16,335 nucleotides of DNA from Eikenella sp963548155 (lineage in GTDB: Bacteria; Pseudomonadota; Gammaproteobacteria; Burkholderiales; Neisseriaceae), in the NCBI GenBank assembly GCA_963548155.1, contig CAUUTP010000044.1, positions 1-16,335 on the forward strand, in the 5' to 3' direction. Below are positions 1 to 8,156 of the stretch, piece after piece. Under the pieces are notes generated by a model, which saw only the letters and a list, made by a program, of their open reading frames with translations, made no database searches and was not told the origin of the DNA. Numbering within the stretch: the first letter of the stretch is position 1; each line of letters begins with the position of its first letter. The position numbers and the translations under genes were made by a program.

Positions 1-949
1 CTGCCATAATCAGGCTTTCGCCTTCGACGAAGTTGAAGCTGACGTTCAGGTTGTTCGGGGCGCGGTGTTCGAGGTCGCCGTTGATATAGACTTCTTCGAT
101 GCCTTCGATGCCTTTGAGGAAGATGTCGCGCAGTTTGCGGTAGTGCGCCATGTCTTGCTCGAGTTCTTCTTTGGCGATGCGGAAGGCTTCGCCCATGCCG
201 ACGATTTGGTGGGTCGGCAGGGTGCCGCTGCGGAAGCCGCGTTCGTGGCCGCCGCCGTGCATTTGGGCTTCGAGACGTACGCGTGGTTTACGGCGTACAT
301 ACAGGGCGCCGATGCCTTTGGGGCCATATACTTTGTGGCCGGACATGGACAGCAAATCAACTTTGGCGGCTTCAACGTCGACAGGCACTTTGCCGCAGGC
401 TTGGGCGGCATCGACGTGGAAGATGATTTTGCGTTCGCGGCAGATTTCGCCGATGGCGGGAATGTCTTGCACCACGCCGATTTCGTTGTTCACCCACATC
501 ACGGAAATCAGGATGGTGTCTTCGCGGATGGCGGCTTTTAGTACGTCTAAATCAACAAGGCCGTTTTCTTGTACGTCCAGATAAGTTACTTCAAAACCTT
601 GGCGTTCGAGTTCGCGCATGGTGTCGAGCACGGCTTTGTGCTCGGTTTTGACGGTGATGAGGTGTTTGCCTTTGGTTTTGTAGAAGTTTGCCGCGCCTTT
701 GATGGCGAGGTTGTCGGACTCGGTCGCGCCGCTGGTGAAGACGATTTCTTTGGAGTCGGCATTAATCAGGGCGGCGATGTCGGCACGGGCTTTTTCCACT
801 GCTTCTTCCGCCGTCCAGCCGAATGCGTGGCTGTTGGACGCGGGGTTGCCGAAGATGTCGCTCAAATAAGGAATCATTTTTTCGGCTACGCGTTTGTCTA
901 CGGGAGTAGTGGCGGCATAGTCGAGGTAGATGGGGGTTTGTTTGGTCAT
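1..949 (-). CDS. iscS: Cysteine desulfurase IscS (partial, C-terminus off the left edge)
   Basis: PLP-dependent cysteine desulfurase that takes sulfur from L-cysteine as a persulfide and passes it to the IscU scaffold and to tRNA thiolation enzymes in the cytosol. The reading frame is open from the ATG at 949 to the window edge, about 316 residues of a family usually near 404. The N-terminus reads MTKQTPIYLDYAATTPVD. The PLP lysine lies in SGHKVYGPKGIGALYVRR and falls at residue 206, the same number as in E. coli IscS. The last visible residues read SFNFVEGESLIMA, just before where the active-site cysteine loop should begin, so that cysteine cannot be checked here. The gene lies 95 bp downstream of iscR on the same strand, so an iscRS operon under IscR control is expected. 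The Shine-Dalgarno is weak (GAGA). Annotation as IscS rather than NifS or SufS rests on the context and this near-identity. Confidence 0.97.
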   Translation of the reverse strand, partial: MTKQTPIYLDYAATTPVDKRVAEKMIPYLSDIFGNPASNSHAFGWTAEEAVEKARADIAALINADSKEIVFTSGATESDNLAIKGAANFYKTKGKHLITVKTEHKAVLDTMRELERQGFEVTYLDVQENGLVDLDVLKAAIREDTILISVMWVNNEIGVVQDIPAIGEICRERKIIFHVDAAQACGKVPVDVEAAKVDLLSMSGHKVYGPKGIGALYVRRKPRVRLEAQMHGGGHERGFRSGTLPTHQIVGMGEAFRIAKEELEQDMAHYRKLRDIFLKGIEGIEEVYINGDLEHRAPNNLNVSFNFVEGESLIMA

Positions 950-1044
950 GGTTTTCTCTGTTTGGTATGTGGTTGTGTCATTAATTCATAGCTGTAGCAC
1001 ATTTTCAAAGCGGCGAGCCTGTGCCGCAGAAATAAATATGTGCC

Positions 1045-1500
1045 TTAGCTATAGCGGATATGGGTAAGGCTGATGGCAGTATCATGATGGTGGTGGCCAT
1101 TCCTTTTATCAAGCACGTCTTGCAGGGAGACGCTGCTCAGGTAGCCTTGGATGGTTTGGTTGAGACTTTCCCACAAATCATGCGTGAGGCAGGGCGTGCC
1201 GTGATGGCAGTTGGTTTGGCCGCCGCAGCGGGTGGCATCCAGCTTGTCTTCGGCGGCATAGATAATTTCGGCAACATTGATGCCGTCGGGCTGGCGGCTG
1301 AGTAAATAGCCACCACCGGGCCCGCGCACGCTTTCTACCAGCCCGGCGCGGCGCAGTTTGCCGAAAAGCTGCTCAAGGTAGGATAGGGAAATATTCTGCC
1401 GGCCGCTGATAGCGTTGAGGCTGACGGGGTTTTCGCGCCCGTACAGCGCCAAATCAAGCATGGCGGTTACGGCAAAACGGCCTTTGGTGGTTAATCGCAT
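1045..1500 (-). CDS. iscR: Fe-S cluster-sensing transcriptional repressor IscR
   Basis: Rrf2-family repressor that binds a [2Fe-2S] cluster and shuts down the isc operon when clusters are plentiful. The protein is 151 residues from the ATG at 1500. It opens with the family-typical MRLTTKGRFAVTAMLDLAL winged helix-turn-helix. The cluster ligands are all present at the positions of the E. coli protein: Cys92, Cys98, Cys104 and His107 (in RCGGQTNC...PCLTH). The reading frame extends upstream to a TTG at 1563, but that codon lies in the -35 box of the promoter. An ATG at 1521 (MQQDHSP...) is possible, but the family N-terminus favours 1500. No good Shine-Dalgarno is visible for either. The C-terminal tail carries four consecutive histidines, which I do not read as functional. 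iscS follows in the same direction. Confidence 0.96.
   Translation of the reverse strand: MRLTTKGRFAVTAMLDLALYGRENPVSLNAISGRQNISLSYLEQLFGKLRRAGLVESVRGPGGGYLLSRQPDGINVAEIIYAAEDKLDATRCGGQTNCHHGTPCLTHDLWESLNQTIQGYLSSVSLQDVLDKRNGHHHHDTAISLTHIRYS
1136..1147 (-). repeat. DUS-like 12-mer with one mismatch, inside iscR
   Basis: The plus strand reads CTCAGGTAGCCT, one base from the reverse complement of AGGCTACCTGAA. In iscR it encodes the GYLS of IQGYLSSVSL. It may be a weak uptake signal or an eroded one. Confidence 0.45.
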
Positions 1501-1534
1501 AGGGCTATGGTCTTGTTGCATCAAGGGGATGCGG

Positions 1535-1563
1535 ATTTTCCAATACCCAAGTGATTTAGTCAA
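1535..1563 (-). promoter_or_regulatory. Sigma-70 promoter of iscR
   Basis: On the minus strand TTGACT (1563-1558) is followed after 17 bases by GAAAAT (1540-1535). The -35 box is close to consensus and the -10 box is weaker (4 of 6). Transcription would begin near 1528, giving a leader of about 28 nt before the ATG at 1500. The -35 box lies inside the IscR operator. Confidence 0.7.
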
Positions 1564-1567
1564 GTAT
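1543..1567 (-). promoter_or_regulatory. IscR type 1 operator upstream of iscR
   Basis: A 25-bp site read on the minus strand, beginning ATACTTGACT and ending CTTGGGTAT, matches the known IscR type 1 consensus (ATASYYGACT, four variable A/T bases, then YAGTCRRSTAT) at all but two positions. It covers the -35 box and spacer of the iscR promoter, so cluster-loaded IscR should block its own transcription. The match to consensus is seen directly. Binding is inferred. Confidence 0.85.
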
Positions 1568-1589
1568 AGATACTGCCCGGAATGAAAGC

Positions 1590-1673
1590 AGGCTACCTGA
1601 AAACGACGTTTCGGCGCAGCCGAAGCAGAGTTTCTGCGAAGCTAAACCTAGCTCCGGCTTTTTCAGGTAGCCT
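1590..1673. repeat. Inverted pair of Eikenella-type DUS between glnS and iscR
   Basis: AGGCTACCTGAA at 1590-1601 and its reverse complement at 1662-1673 are both exact. The arms are 60 bp apart. Between them is a perfect small stem-loop, TTCGGC-GCA-GCCGAA (1610-1624). The pair lies just after the glnS stop codon in the direction of transcription and could fold into an extended structure that weakly terminates glnS mRNA. The long loop and lack of a U-tract make terminator function uncertain. Confidence 0.75.
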
Positions 1674-1691
1674 TCACATCCGACACAGGGC

Positions 1692-3386
<1,695 letters not shown>

Positions 3387-3391
3387 GGTTT

Positions 3392-3403
3392 GGGCTACCT
3401 GAA
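3392..3403 (+). repeat. DUS-like 12-mer (one mismatch) carrying the glnS Shine-Dalgarno
   Basis: GGGCTACCTGAA differs from AGGCTACCTGAA at the first base. Read on the minus strand it gives CAGGTAGCCC followed by AAACC and the glnS ATG, so its AGGT sits about 10 bases before the start codon and is the only ribosome-binding candidate. Confidence 0.6.
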
Positions 3404-3407
3404 AATA

Positions 3408-3452
3408 ATTATAGTCGGGCGGATTTTACCTGAAAGCGCGGGCGGCTGTCAG
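3408..3452 (-). promoter_or_regulatory. Candidate promoter(s) of glnS
   Basis: On the minus strand CTGACA (3452-3447), an 18-base spacer and TAAAAT (3428-3423) form a good sigma-70 promoter. A perfect TATAAT lies 10 bases further on (3413-3408), though with a poorer -35 box. Both start points would fall between the pncA terminator hairpin and the glnS ATG. Confidence 0.6.
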
Positions 3453-3470
3453 ATGCGGCGTTGGCTAAAA

Positions 3471-3512
3471 TTTTTCAGGTAGCCTTTGATAACGCAGAGG
3501 CTACCTGAAAAA
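3471..3512 (-). terminator. DUS-pair hairpin ending pncA
   Basis: Two exact DUS (3474-3485 and 3498-3509) with extra flanking A/T form a perfect 15-bp stem (3471-3485 with 3498-3512) around a 12-base loop. On the minus strand the stem ends in a run of A's and then ATTTTA, a plausible intrinsic terminator between pncA and glnS. Confidence 0.8.
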
Positions 3513-3524
3513 CGCGAACCAAAA

Positions 3525-4121
3525 CTAATCGGCCAGCGAAAAATTCGGATGCGCCAGCAACTCGGCTTTTTTGGCGGCGAAGCCTGCGGCGTCGATGGCA
3601 CGGGTGGCGTGCTCGAGCAGGCGCACGCGGAAGCCTTCGGCCAGCGCGTCGGCAATGCTGAAATACACGCAGAAATCAGCAGCCAACCCCGCCACGTCAA
3701 TATCGGTTACGCCGTGGGCGCGCAGGTAGGCGGCAAGCTGGGTGCTGCTGCGGCGGCCGTTGTCGTAAAACGCGCTGTAGCTGTCGGTGTGCTTGTCCAT
3801 GCCCTTGCGGAATACGGCGGCGATGGGCGTGGTGTTGAGCTCGGGATGAAACGCCGCGCCGCTGCTGCCGGCAATGCAGTGGTCCGGCCACAGCACTTGC
3901 TCCAAACCGTGCAGATTGATGACGTCGAACGGCTTTTTACCGGCATGGGCGGAGGCAAAGCTCTCGTGCCCGGCGGGATGCCAGTCTTGCGAGGCTACCA
4001 CCAGCGGGTAGCTGCCGATAATCCGGTTTACCGGCTCGACAATGGCATCGCCCTCAGCCACAGGCAGGCGGCCGCCAGGCATGAAGTCGTTTTGAATATC
4101 GACCAGAAGAAGGGCTCGCAT
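3525..4121 (-). CDS. pncA: Nicotinamidase PncA
   Basis: Isochorismatase-fold amidohydrolase that converts nicotinamide to nicotinate and ammonia in the NAD salvage pathway. The protein is 198 residues (E. coli 213). The catalytic triad is visible as Asp8 (LLLVDIQNDF), Lys106 (VFRKGMD) and Cys151 (LAADFCVYFS). The likely metal ligands are Asp46, His48 and His52 (SQDWHPAGH), with His81 (WPDHC) as a fourth. The start at 4121 has a strong Shine-Dalgarno, GAGGAG, eight or so bases upstream. The gene follows dapD by 69 bp with a DUS hairpin in between and is followed by a stronger DUS terminator. I see no promoter of its own, so it may be read through from dapD. Pyrazinamide would be expected to be a substrate as in the family. 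Confidence 0.94.
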   Translation of the reverse strand: MRALLLVDIQNDFMPGGRLPVAEGDAIVEPVNRIIGSYPLVVASQDWHPAGHESFASAHAGKKPFDVINLHGLEQVLWPDHCIAGSSGAAFHPELNTTPIAAVFRKGMDKHTDSYSAFYDNGRRSSTQLAAYLRAHGVTDIDVAGLAADFCVYFSIADALAEGFRVRLLEHATRAIDAAGFAAKKAELLAHPNFSLAD

Positions 4122-4144
4122 GGTTTTCTCCTCAGTTAAATAGC

Positions 4145-4180
4145 TTTCAGGTAGCCTGCTTGCCCACAGGCTAGCTGAAA
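4145..4180 (-). terminator. Imperfect DUS-pair hairpin after dapD
   Basis: An exact DUS in reverse orientation (4146-4157) pairs with a one-mismatch copy, AGGCTAGCTGAA (4168-4179). The stem is 14 bp with one mismatched pair and an 8-base loop. It lies 10 bases past the dapD stop codon. No clear U-tract follows on the minus strand, so termination is probably partial and pncA may be reached by read-through. Confidence 0.6.
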
Positions 4181-4190
4181 ATCCGGCAAG

Positions 4191-5012
4191 CTACACGCCG
4201 CGCAGCAATTCGTTCACGCTGGTTTTAGCGCGGGTTTGCGCGTCCACTTTCTTCACGATCACGGCGCAGTAGAGGCTGTGCGTGCCGTCTTTAGCCGGCA
4301 GGCTGCCCGACACCACCACCGAGCCGGCAGGCACACGGCCGTAGTGGATTTCGCCGGTTTCGCGGTCGTAGATTTTGGTGGATTGCCCGATATACACGCC
4401 CATGGAAATCACGCTGCCCTCTTCCACAATCACGCCTTCCACGATTTCGCTGCGCGCGCCGATGAAGCAGTTGTCTTCAATAATGGTGGGCGCGGCCTGT
4501 AACGGCTCGAGCACGCCGCCGATGCCCACGCCGCCGCTCAGGTGCACGTTTTTGCCGATTTGTGCGCAAGAGCCCACGGTGGCCCAAGTGTCTACCATCG
4601 TGCCTTCGTCCACATAGGCGCCGATATTCACATAAGAAGGCATCAGCACCACGTTTTTGCCGATGAAGCTGCCGCGGCGCGCCACGGCGCCGGGCACAGC
4701 GCGGAAACCGGCTACCTGAAACTGCTGCGGAATCCAATCGGCGAACTTGGTGGGCACTTTGTCGAAATATTTGCTCACCCCGTCGCTGGACACTTCGTTA
4801 TCGGCAATGCGGAAGGAAAGCAACACGGCTTTTTTCACCCACTCGTTCACTTTCCACTGCCCCACGCCCTGCCTCTCGGCCACGCGCAGGCTGCCGGAAT
4901 CGAGCTGATAAAGCGTATCGAGCACAGCTTCTTTCACTTCGGCGGAAACGCTGCACGGAGTAATTTCGGCGCGCTGTTCAAACGCGGTTTCGATGATGTT
5001 TTGTAGAAACAT
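4191..5012 (-). CDS. dapD: Tetrahydrodipicolinate N-succinyltransferase DapD
   Basis: Transfers succinyl from succinyl-CoA to tetrahydrodipicolinate in the succinylase branch of diaminopimelate and lysine synthesis. The protein is 273 residues, close to the E. coli enzyme throughout. The N-terminal domain starts MFLQNIIETAFEQRAEITP. The left-handed parallel beta-helix of hexapeptide repeats runs over roughly residues 115-230, with blocks such as SYVNIGAYVDEGTMVDTWAT and IEDNCFIGARSEIVEGV. The start ATG at 5012 is fixed by AAGGAG seven bases upstream and by the family N-terminus. A longer frame to 5051 is rejected. The gene contains one near-match DUS. It is separated from aat upstream by a 197-bp gap holding a DUS palindrome, so it probably has its own promoter, which I could not place confidently. 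dapB of the same pathway lies 2 kb away on the other strand. Confidence 0.97.
   Translation of the reverse strand: MFLQNIIETAFEQRAEITPCSVSAEVKEAVLDTLYQLDSGSLRVAERQGVGQWKVNEWVKKAVLLSFRIADNEVSSDGVSKYFDKVPTKFADWIPQQFQVAGFRAVPGAVARRGSFIGKNVVLMPSYVNIGAYVDEGTMVDTWATVGSCAQIGKNVHLSGGVGIGGVLEPLQAAPTIIEDNCFIGARSEIVEGVIVEEGSVISMGVYIGQSTKIYDRETGEIHYGRVPAGSVVVSGSLPAKDGTHSLYCAVIVKKVDAQTRAKTSVNELLRGV
4709..4720 (+). repeat. DUS-like 12-mer (one mismatch) inside dapD
   Basis: CGGCTACCTGAA differs from AGGCTACCTGAA at the first base only. On the dapD coding strand it encodes the QVAG of QFQVAGFRAV. Confidence 0.5.
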
Positions 5013-5058
5013 GATTTCTCCTTGTGGTGATGGGTGATACGGCGGATTCACTTCACTT

Positions 5059-5074
5059 TATGCGGCGGCATAAT
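5059..5074. promoter_or_regulatory. Small inverted repeat upstream of dapD
   Basis: TTATGC-GGCG-GCATAA is a perfect 6-bp inverted repeat with a 4-base centre, about 47 bp before the dapD start codon. It could be an operator or a short leader hairpin. No matching regulator is identified. Confidence 0.3.
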
Positions 5075-5121
5075 CGCTCGCCGAACAGAAAAACAGGTTT
5101 ATCCGCCATAGAGTAAGCGGG

Positions 5122-5148
5122 AGGCTACCTGAAATTTTCAGGTAGCCT
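5122..5148. repeat. Back-to-back inverted DUS between aat and dapD
   Basis: Two exact DUS in opposite orientation (5122-5133 and 5137-5148) form a near-continuous 27-bp palindrome with almost no loop. It lies 61 bp beyond the aat stop codon, where it may act as a terminator-like structure. There is no U-tract on the minus-strand side, so its role as a terminator is uncertain. As a DNA palindrome it is the most compact DUS pair in the window. Confidence 0.8.
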
Positions 5149-5209
5149 GTAATCTCAAACAGCCGATATTGTGCCATGTAACGCGCGTCTTGCGAACAGA
5201 TTTCAGTGT

Positions 5210-5959
5210 TCACCCCTCCTTGCCGAACCATGCGCCTTGCTGTTGGAGCAGGCGCTGGCCGACGGGCTCGGCAAGTGTTTGCGCGGTCAGGCGGTTTAAT
5301 TCGGTCTGGAAATCGTCAAACGTCATCAGCTCCGAACCAAAACGCGCCAGATGCGGCGTGTCTTGCTGGCAGTCGATCAAGGCGATGCCGCAGCGCTGCA
5401 AAAATGGTACAGCATGGGCAAAAGCGATTTTCGAGGCATCGTTCTGCCAGGCAAACATCGATTCGCCGAAAAACACCCGCCCGATCTGCACGCCATAAAG
5501 TCCGCCGGCCAACAGCAGATGCCCGCCCTCATCGGGATACCAGCATTCAAACGAATGCGCACGGCCGATGCGGTGCAGCTCGTTGTAGACTACCTGAAAC
5601 GCCGGTGCGATCCAGCTGCCGCCCTGATGCGGCCTGGGCGTGGCGGCGCAGGCGGAAATCACGGCATGGAAGTTTTGATTGACCGTTACCGCATAATGCC
5701 GGTTGCGCATGGTCTTGGCCAGCGAGCGGCCGATGTGCAGCCGCTGGGGCTGCAACACCGTACGCGGGGCGGTGGCAAACCAAAAAAACAGGCCATCTTC
5801 CTCAAACCACGGGAAGATGCCCTGTTGATAGGCTGCCAAAAGTCGCTGCGCGGTCAAATCCCGGCTCACTGCCACCAAGCCGTCGTGTTCGGCAATGGCC
5901 AAGCGCGGGTCGGGAAACTGCAAACAGCCTTCCGACAACAAAGGAATATTTAGAGCCAT
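5210..5959 (-). CDS. aat: Leucyl/phenylalanyl-tRNA-protein transferase Aat
   Basis: Transfers Leu or Phe from aminoacyl-tRNA to the N-terminal Arg or Lys of proteins, creating an N-degron for ClpS/ClpAP in the cytosol. The protein is 249 residues (E. coli 234). Family blocks are YQQGIFPWFEEDGL near residues 44-57, APRTVLQP, the GNAT-fold stretch GGLYGVQIGRVFFGESMF and IALIDCQ. The start ATG at 5959 has AAGGT about seven bases upstream, inside a degenerate DUS-like sequence (AGGCTACCTTTCAG at 5962-5975). The gene lies 47 bp downstream of fur in the same direction, so fur-aat co-transcription is likely. It contains one near-match DUS (5587-5598). The usual GGDL motif after the N-terminus is replaced by SRDL here. 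Confidence 0.95.
   Translation of the reverse strand: MALNIPLLSEGCLQFPDPRLAIAEHDGLVAVSRDLTAQRLLAAYQQGIFPWFEEDGLFFWFATAPRTVLQPQRLHIGRSLAKTMRNRHYAVTVNQNFHAVISACAATPRPHQGGSWIAPAFQVVYNELHRIGRAHSFECWYPDEGGHLLLAGGLYGVQIGRVFFGESMFAWQNDASKIAFAHAVPFLQRCGIALIDCQQDTPHLARFGSELMTFDDFQTELNRLTAQTLAEPVGQRLLQQQGAWFGKEG
5587..5598 (+). repeat. DUS-like 12-mer (one mismatch) inside aat
   Basis: AGACTACCTGAA differs from AGGCTACCTGAA at the third base. On the aat coding strand it encodes the QVV of FQVVYNEL. Confidence 0.45.
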
Positions 5960-5982
5960 AAAGGCTACCTTTCAGAGCCGTG

Positions 5983-5994
5983 AGGCTACCTGAA
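5983..5994 (+). repeat. Single exact Eikenella-type DUS between fur and aat
   Basis: AGGCTACCTGAA is exact. A degenerate second copy, AGGCTACCT followed by TTCAG, lies 12 bases to the left (5962-5975) and carries the aat ribosome-binding site. Both are in the same orientation, so they do not form a hairpin. Confidence 0.85.
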
Positions 5995-6006
5995 AATGCC
6001 GCCTGC

Positions 6007-6435
6007 TTATAAATGGTGTTTCTGCTGACAATCGCCGCACACGCCATACAGATACAGCGCGTGATCCACGATGCGGTAGCCGTTATCTTCGGCAATTTTG
6101 CCTTGCAGGCTTTCGATGGTGGGGTTGTGAAATTCGGTCACTTTGCCGCATTTCACGCACACGATGTGGTCGTGGTGGTCGCCCTTGTTCAGCTCGTACA
6201 CCGCCTTACCGCTCTCGAAATGGTGGCGCAATAGAATATCGGCCTGTTCGAACTGGGTTAAAACACGGTAAATGGTGGCCACGCCGATTTCAACGCCCTC
6301 TTCCAGGAGGATGCGGTACACGTCTTCCGCGCTCAGGTGCTCTTCGGCGTGGGTTTCAAACAAATCCAAAATCTTCAGGCGCGGGCCGGTTACTTTCAGG
6401 CCGCTGCCTTTGAGTTGTGCAATATTGTTTTCCAT
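6007..6435 (-). CDS. fur: Ferric uptake regulator Fur
   Basis: Iron-dependent DNA-binding repressor of iron uptake genes. The protein is 142 residues. The N-terminal winged helix includes GLKVTGPRLKILDLFE and the recognition region GVATIYRVLTQFE (about residues 51-63). The dimerisation and metal part has HHDH (87-90), the Cys pair CVKC (93 and 96) and a second pair CGDC (133 and 136). The start at 6435 (MENNIAQLKG) is chosen by family length, although the frame runs on to 6471. The Shine-Dalgarno is weak. Fur is divergent from bamE across a 123-bp gap and is followed closely by aat. I looked for a Fur box in the gap and did not find a convincing one. Confidence 0.97.
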   Translation of the reverse strand: MENNIAQLKGSGLKVTGPRLKILDLFETHAEEHLSAEDVYRILLEEGVEIGVATIYRVLTQFEQADILLRHHFESGKAVYELNKGDHHDHIVCVKCGKVTEFHNPTIESLQGKIAEDNGYRIVDHALYLYGVCGDCQQKHHL

Positions 6436-6558
6436 GATGTATGATGTTCTGTCGCTCAAATTTATCAGCAACCGTTATAATACGCATTTTTAAGGCACTT
6501 GCCCACCTCTAAATTACTCAGCCGGGGCGGTGCACGATCTATCTTGAAAGGCATGTTT
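6436..6558. promoter_or_regulatory. Divergent fur/bamE promoter region
   Basis: The gap between the two divergent genes is AT-rich around 6460-6495. On the plus strand it holds a perfect TATAAT (6476-6481) suited to bamE, and on the minus strand the overlapping TATTAT (6483-6478) suited to fur. Neither has a good -35 box at standard spacing. Overlapping -10 elements would make the two promoters compete. Confidence 0.5.
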
Positions 6559-6948
6559 GTGAATAAATCCGTTTATTTGGCCTTGGCCGCCTGCATCGGT
6601 TTGGCCGCGTGCAGCACCGAACGTCTCGCCCGTTTCCCCTCCTACAAGCTCACCATCGTGCAGGGCAATGAGCTCGACTTGCAGGCCGTAGCCTCGCTGC
6701 ACCAAGGCCTGAGCAAAGAGCAGGTGCAGCACATCCTGGGCACGCCGCTGCTGCGCGACCCGCTGCACGGCAACCGCTGGGACTACGTTTTTGAAGTGAG
6801 CCGCGGCGGCAAAGTGCGCGAACGCAAAAACCTCACCCTGTATTTCGATGCGAACGACTCCCTGGTTAGGGCAGAAGGCGATGTGCTGGACGAATTGCGC
6901 AAGCAGCAACAACAGCAAGCCGCACCTGCCGGCCAAGCCGCACAATAA
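6559..6948 (+). CDS. bamE: Outer-membrane protein assembly lipoprotein BamE
   Basis: Small lipoprotein of the BAM complex that folds beta-barrel proteins into the outer membrane. The protein is 129 residues from the GTG at 6559. It has a signal peptide with lipobox LAAC, so Cys18 becomes the lipidated N-terminus of the mature protein. The SmpA/OmlA domain follows: FPSYKLTIVQGNEL, then QGLSKEQVQHILGTPLLRDP and NRWDYVFEVSR. The C-terminus has five consecutive glutamines and an Ala-rich tail. The start is a choice: AAAGG (6547-6551) lies 7 bases before the GTG but only one base before an ATG at 6553. The GTG also gives the neisserial MNK-type N-terminus, so I prefer it. dapB begins 18 bp after the stop, which suggests an operon. 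Confidence 0.9.
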   Translation: MNKSVYLALAACIGLAACSTERLARFPSYKLTIVQGNELDLQAVASLHQGLSKEQVQHILGTPLLRDPLHGNRWDYVFEVSRGGKVRERKNLTLYFDANDSLVRAEGDVLDELRKQQQQQAAPAGQAAQ

Positions 6949-6966
6949 TCCCGCCTGAGGAATATT

Positions 6967-7782
6967 ATGTCTGCCACCATTAGAGTTGCCCTGGCCGGGG
7001 TAAACGGCCGCATGGGCAAAGTGCTGGTTGAAGCCGTAGCCGCCAACCCGCACACCGTGTTTACCGGCGCGCTGGAACACGCAGGCTCTGAAGCCTTGGG
7101 CTTGGATGCCGGCCATGCTTCCGGTTTGAAGACCGGCGTAGCCATCAGCAGCGACATCGATGCCGTGCTCGCCAACTGCGATGTGCTCATCGATTTCACC
7201 CGTCCCAACGTTTCAGGTAGCCTTTTGCCCCGCTGCGCCGAACGCGGCATCAAAATGGTTATCGGCACCACCGGTTTCGACGAAGCGGGCAAAGCCGCCA
7301 TCGCTGCCGCTGCAGAACACACCGGCATTGTGTTTGCCGCCAACTTCAGCATCGGCGTAAACCTCACCTTCCACATTCTCGACACCGTAACCCGCGTGCT
7401 GAACGAAGGCTACGACATCGAAATCATCGAAGCGCACCACCGCCACAAAGTGGACGCCCCCAGCGGTACCGCCCTGCGCATGGGTGAAGTGATTGCCCAC
7501 GCCCTCGGCCGCAACCTGGCCGACTGCGCCGTGTATGGCCGCGAAGGCCACACCGGCGCGCGCAGCCCGCAAACCATCGGCTTTGCCACCGTGCGCGGCG
7601 GCGATATCGTGGGCGAACACACCGCCCTGTTTGCCGGCGAAGGCGAGCGCGTGGAAATCACCCACAAAGCCTCCAGCCGCATGACCTTCGCTGCCGGCGC
7701 CGTGCGTGCCGCCGTGTGGCTGCAACAGCAACGCAGCGGCCTATACGATATGCAAGACGTATTGGGCCTAAAAAATCGTTAA
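6967..7782 (+). CDS. dapB: 4-hydroxy-tetrahydrodipicolinate reductase DapB
   Basis: NAD(P)H-dependent reductase making tetrahydrodipicolinate, the substrate of DapD, in lysine and peptidoglycan precursor synthesis. The protein is 271 residues (E. coli 273). The Rossmann dinucleotide loop is GVNGRMG (11-17). The catalytic and substrate-binding block EAHHRHKVDAPSGTA (155-169) holds the conserved His157 and Lys161. Further family blocks are VIGTTGF and FAANFSIGVNL. The Shine-Dalgarno GAGGAAT lies close before the ATG. An exact DUS (7212-7223) is inside the gene, encoding VSGSL at residues 82-86 in a surface-type stretch. The gene lies between bamE (18 bp upstream) and yggX (32 bp downstream) in one probable transcript. 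Confidence 0.97.
   Translation: MSATIRVALAGVNGRMGKVLVEAVAANPHTVFTGALEHAGSEALGLDAGHASGLKTGVAISSDIDAVLANCDVLIDFTRPNVSGSLLPRCAERGIKMVIGTTGFDEAGKAAIAAAAEHTGIVFAANFSIGVNLTFHILDTVTRVLNEGYDIEIIEAHHRHKVDAPSGTALRMGEVIAHALGRNLADCAVYGREGHTGARSPQTIGFATVRGGDIVGEHTALFAGEGERVEITHKASSRMTFAAGAVRAAVWLQQQRSGLYDMQDVLGLKNR
7212..7223 (-). repeat. Exact Eikenella-type DUS inside dapB
   Basis: The plus strand reads TTCAGGTAGCCT, the exact reverse complement of AGGCTACCTGAA. It is one of two exact copies in this window that lie inside a coding sequence (the other is in dnaG). Confidence 0.85.
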
Positions 7783-7814
7783 ACCCCATCCACACCACCT
7801 GAAAAGGAAAGAAC

Positions 7815-8090
7815 ATGACCCGCATGGTAAATTGCATCAAGCTGGGCAAAGAAGCGCCCGGCCTCAAATTCCCGCCCCTGCCCAATGATTTGGGCAAGCG
7901 CATTTTTGAAAACGTATCACAAGAAGCATGGGATGCCTGGACGCGCCACCAAACCATGCTCATCAACGAAAACCGCCTCAGCCTGGCCGACCCACGCGCC
8001 CGCCAGTATCTGTCGCAACAGATGGAAAACTACTTCTTCGGCGACGGCGAAGCTGATGTAGTGCAAGGCTACGTTCCGCCTGCCAAATAA
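7815..8090 (+). CDS. yggX: Probable Fe(2+)-trafficking protein YggX
   Basis: Small cytosolic protein linked to iron handling and protection of Fe-S clusters from oxidative damage. The protein is 91 residues, the usual size. Family features are an early Cys (VNCIKLGKEA), then LGKRIFENVSQEAWDAWTRHQTMLINE with the conserved QTMLINE core, and ENYFFG followed by QGYVPPAK near the end. AAGGAAAG provides a good Shine-Dalgarno. It follows dapB by 32 bp and is ended by a DUS hairpin. The iron link fits with fur, iscR and iscS nearby. Confidence 0.95.
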   Translation: MTRMVNCIKLGKEAPGLKFPPLPNDLGKRIFENVSQEAWDAWTRHQTMLINENRLSLADPRARQYLSQQMENYFFGDGEADVVQGYVPPAK

Positions 8091-8115
8091 ACCCGCAGCT
8101 GCTTACACAGCATTG

Positions 8116-8156
8116 AGGCTACCTGAAAACTCTCCCAACCCATTTTCAGGTAGCCT
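8116..8156 (+). terminator. DUS-pair hairpin after yggX
   Basis: Exact DUS at 8116-8127 and inverted at 8145-8156 give a perfect 14-bp stem (8116-8129 with 8143-8156) and a 13-base loop. It lies 25 bp past the yggX stop. The U-tract is short (TTTCC). It separates the bamE-dapB-yggX unit from dnaG. Confidence 0.75.

Noticed and set aside
1501..1563. Longer iscR reading frame starting at TTG 1563
   Set aside because: The TTG is part of the -35 box and IscR operator, and the family N-terminus begins at 1500.
5013..5051. Longer dapD frame starting at 5051
   Set aside because: A strong AAGGAG and the family N-terminus both point to the ATG at 5012.
6436..6558. Fur box in the fur/bamE gap
   Set aside because: I found no stretch close enough to the 19-bp GATAATGATAATCATTATC consensus. 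The nearest AT-rich words are only partial.
6514..7116. Long minus-strand frame across bamE and dapB
   Set aside because: It spans two well-supported genes on the other strand and resembles no known protein.
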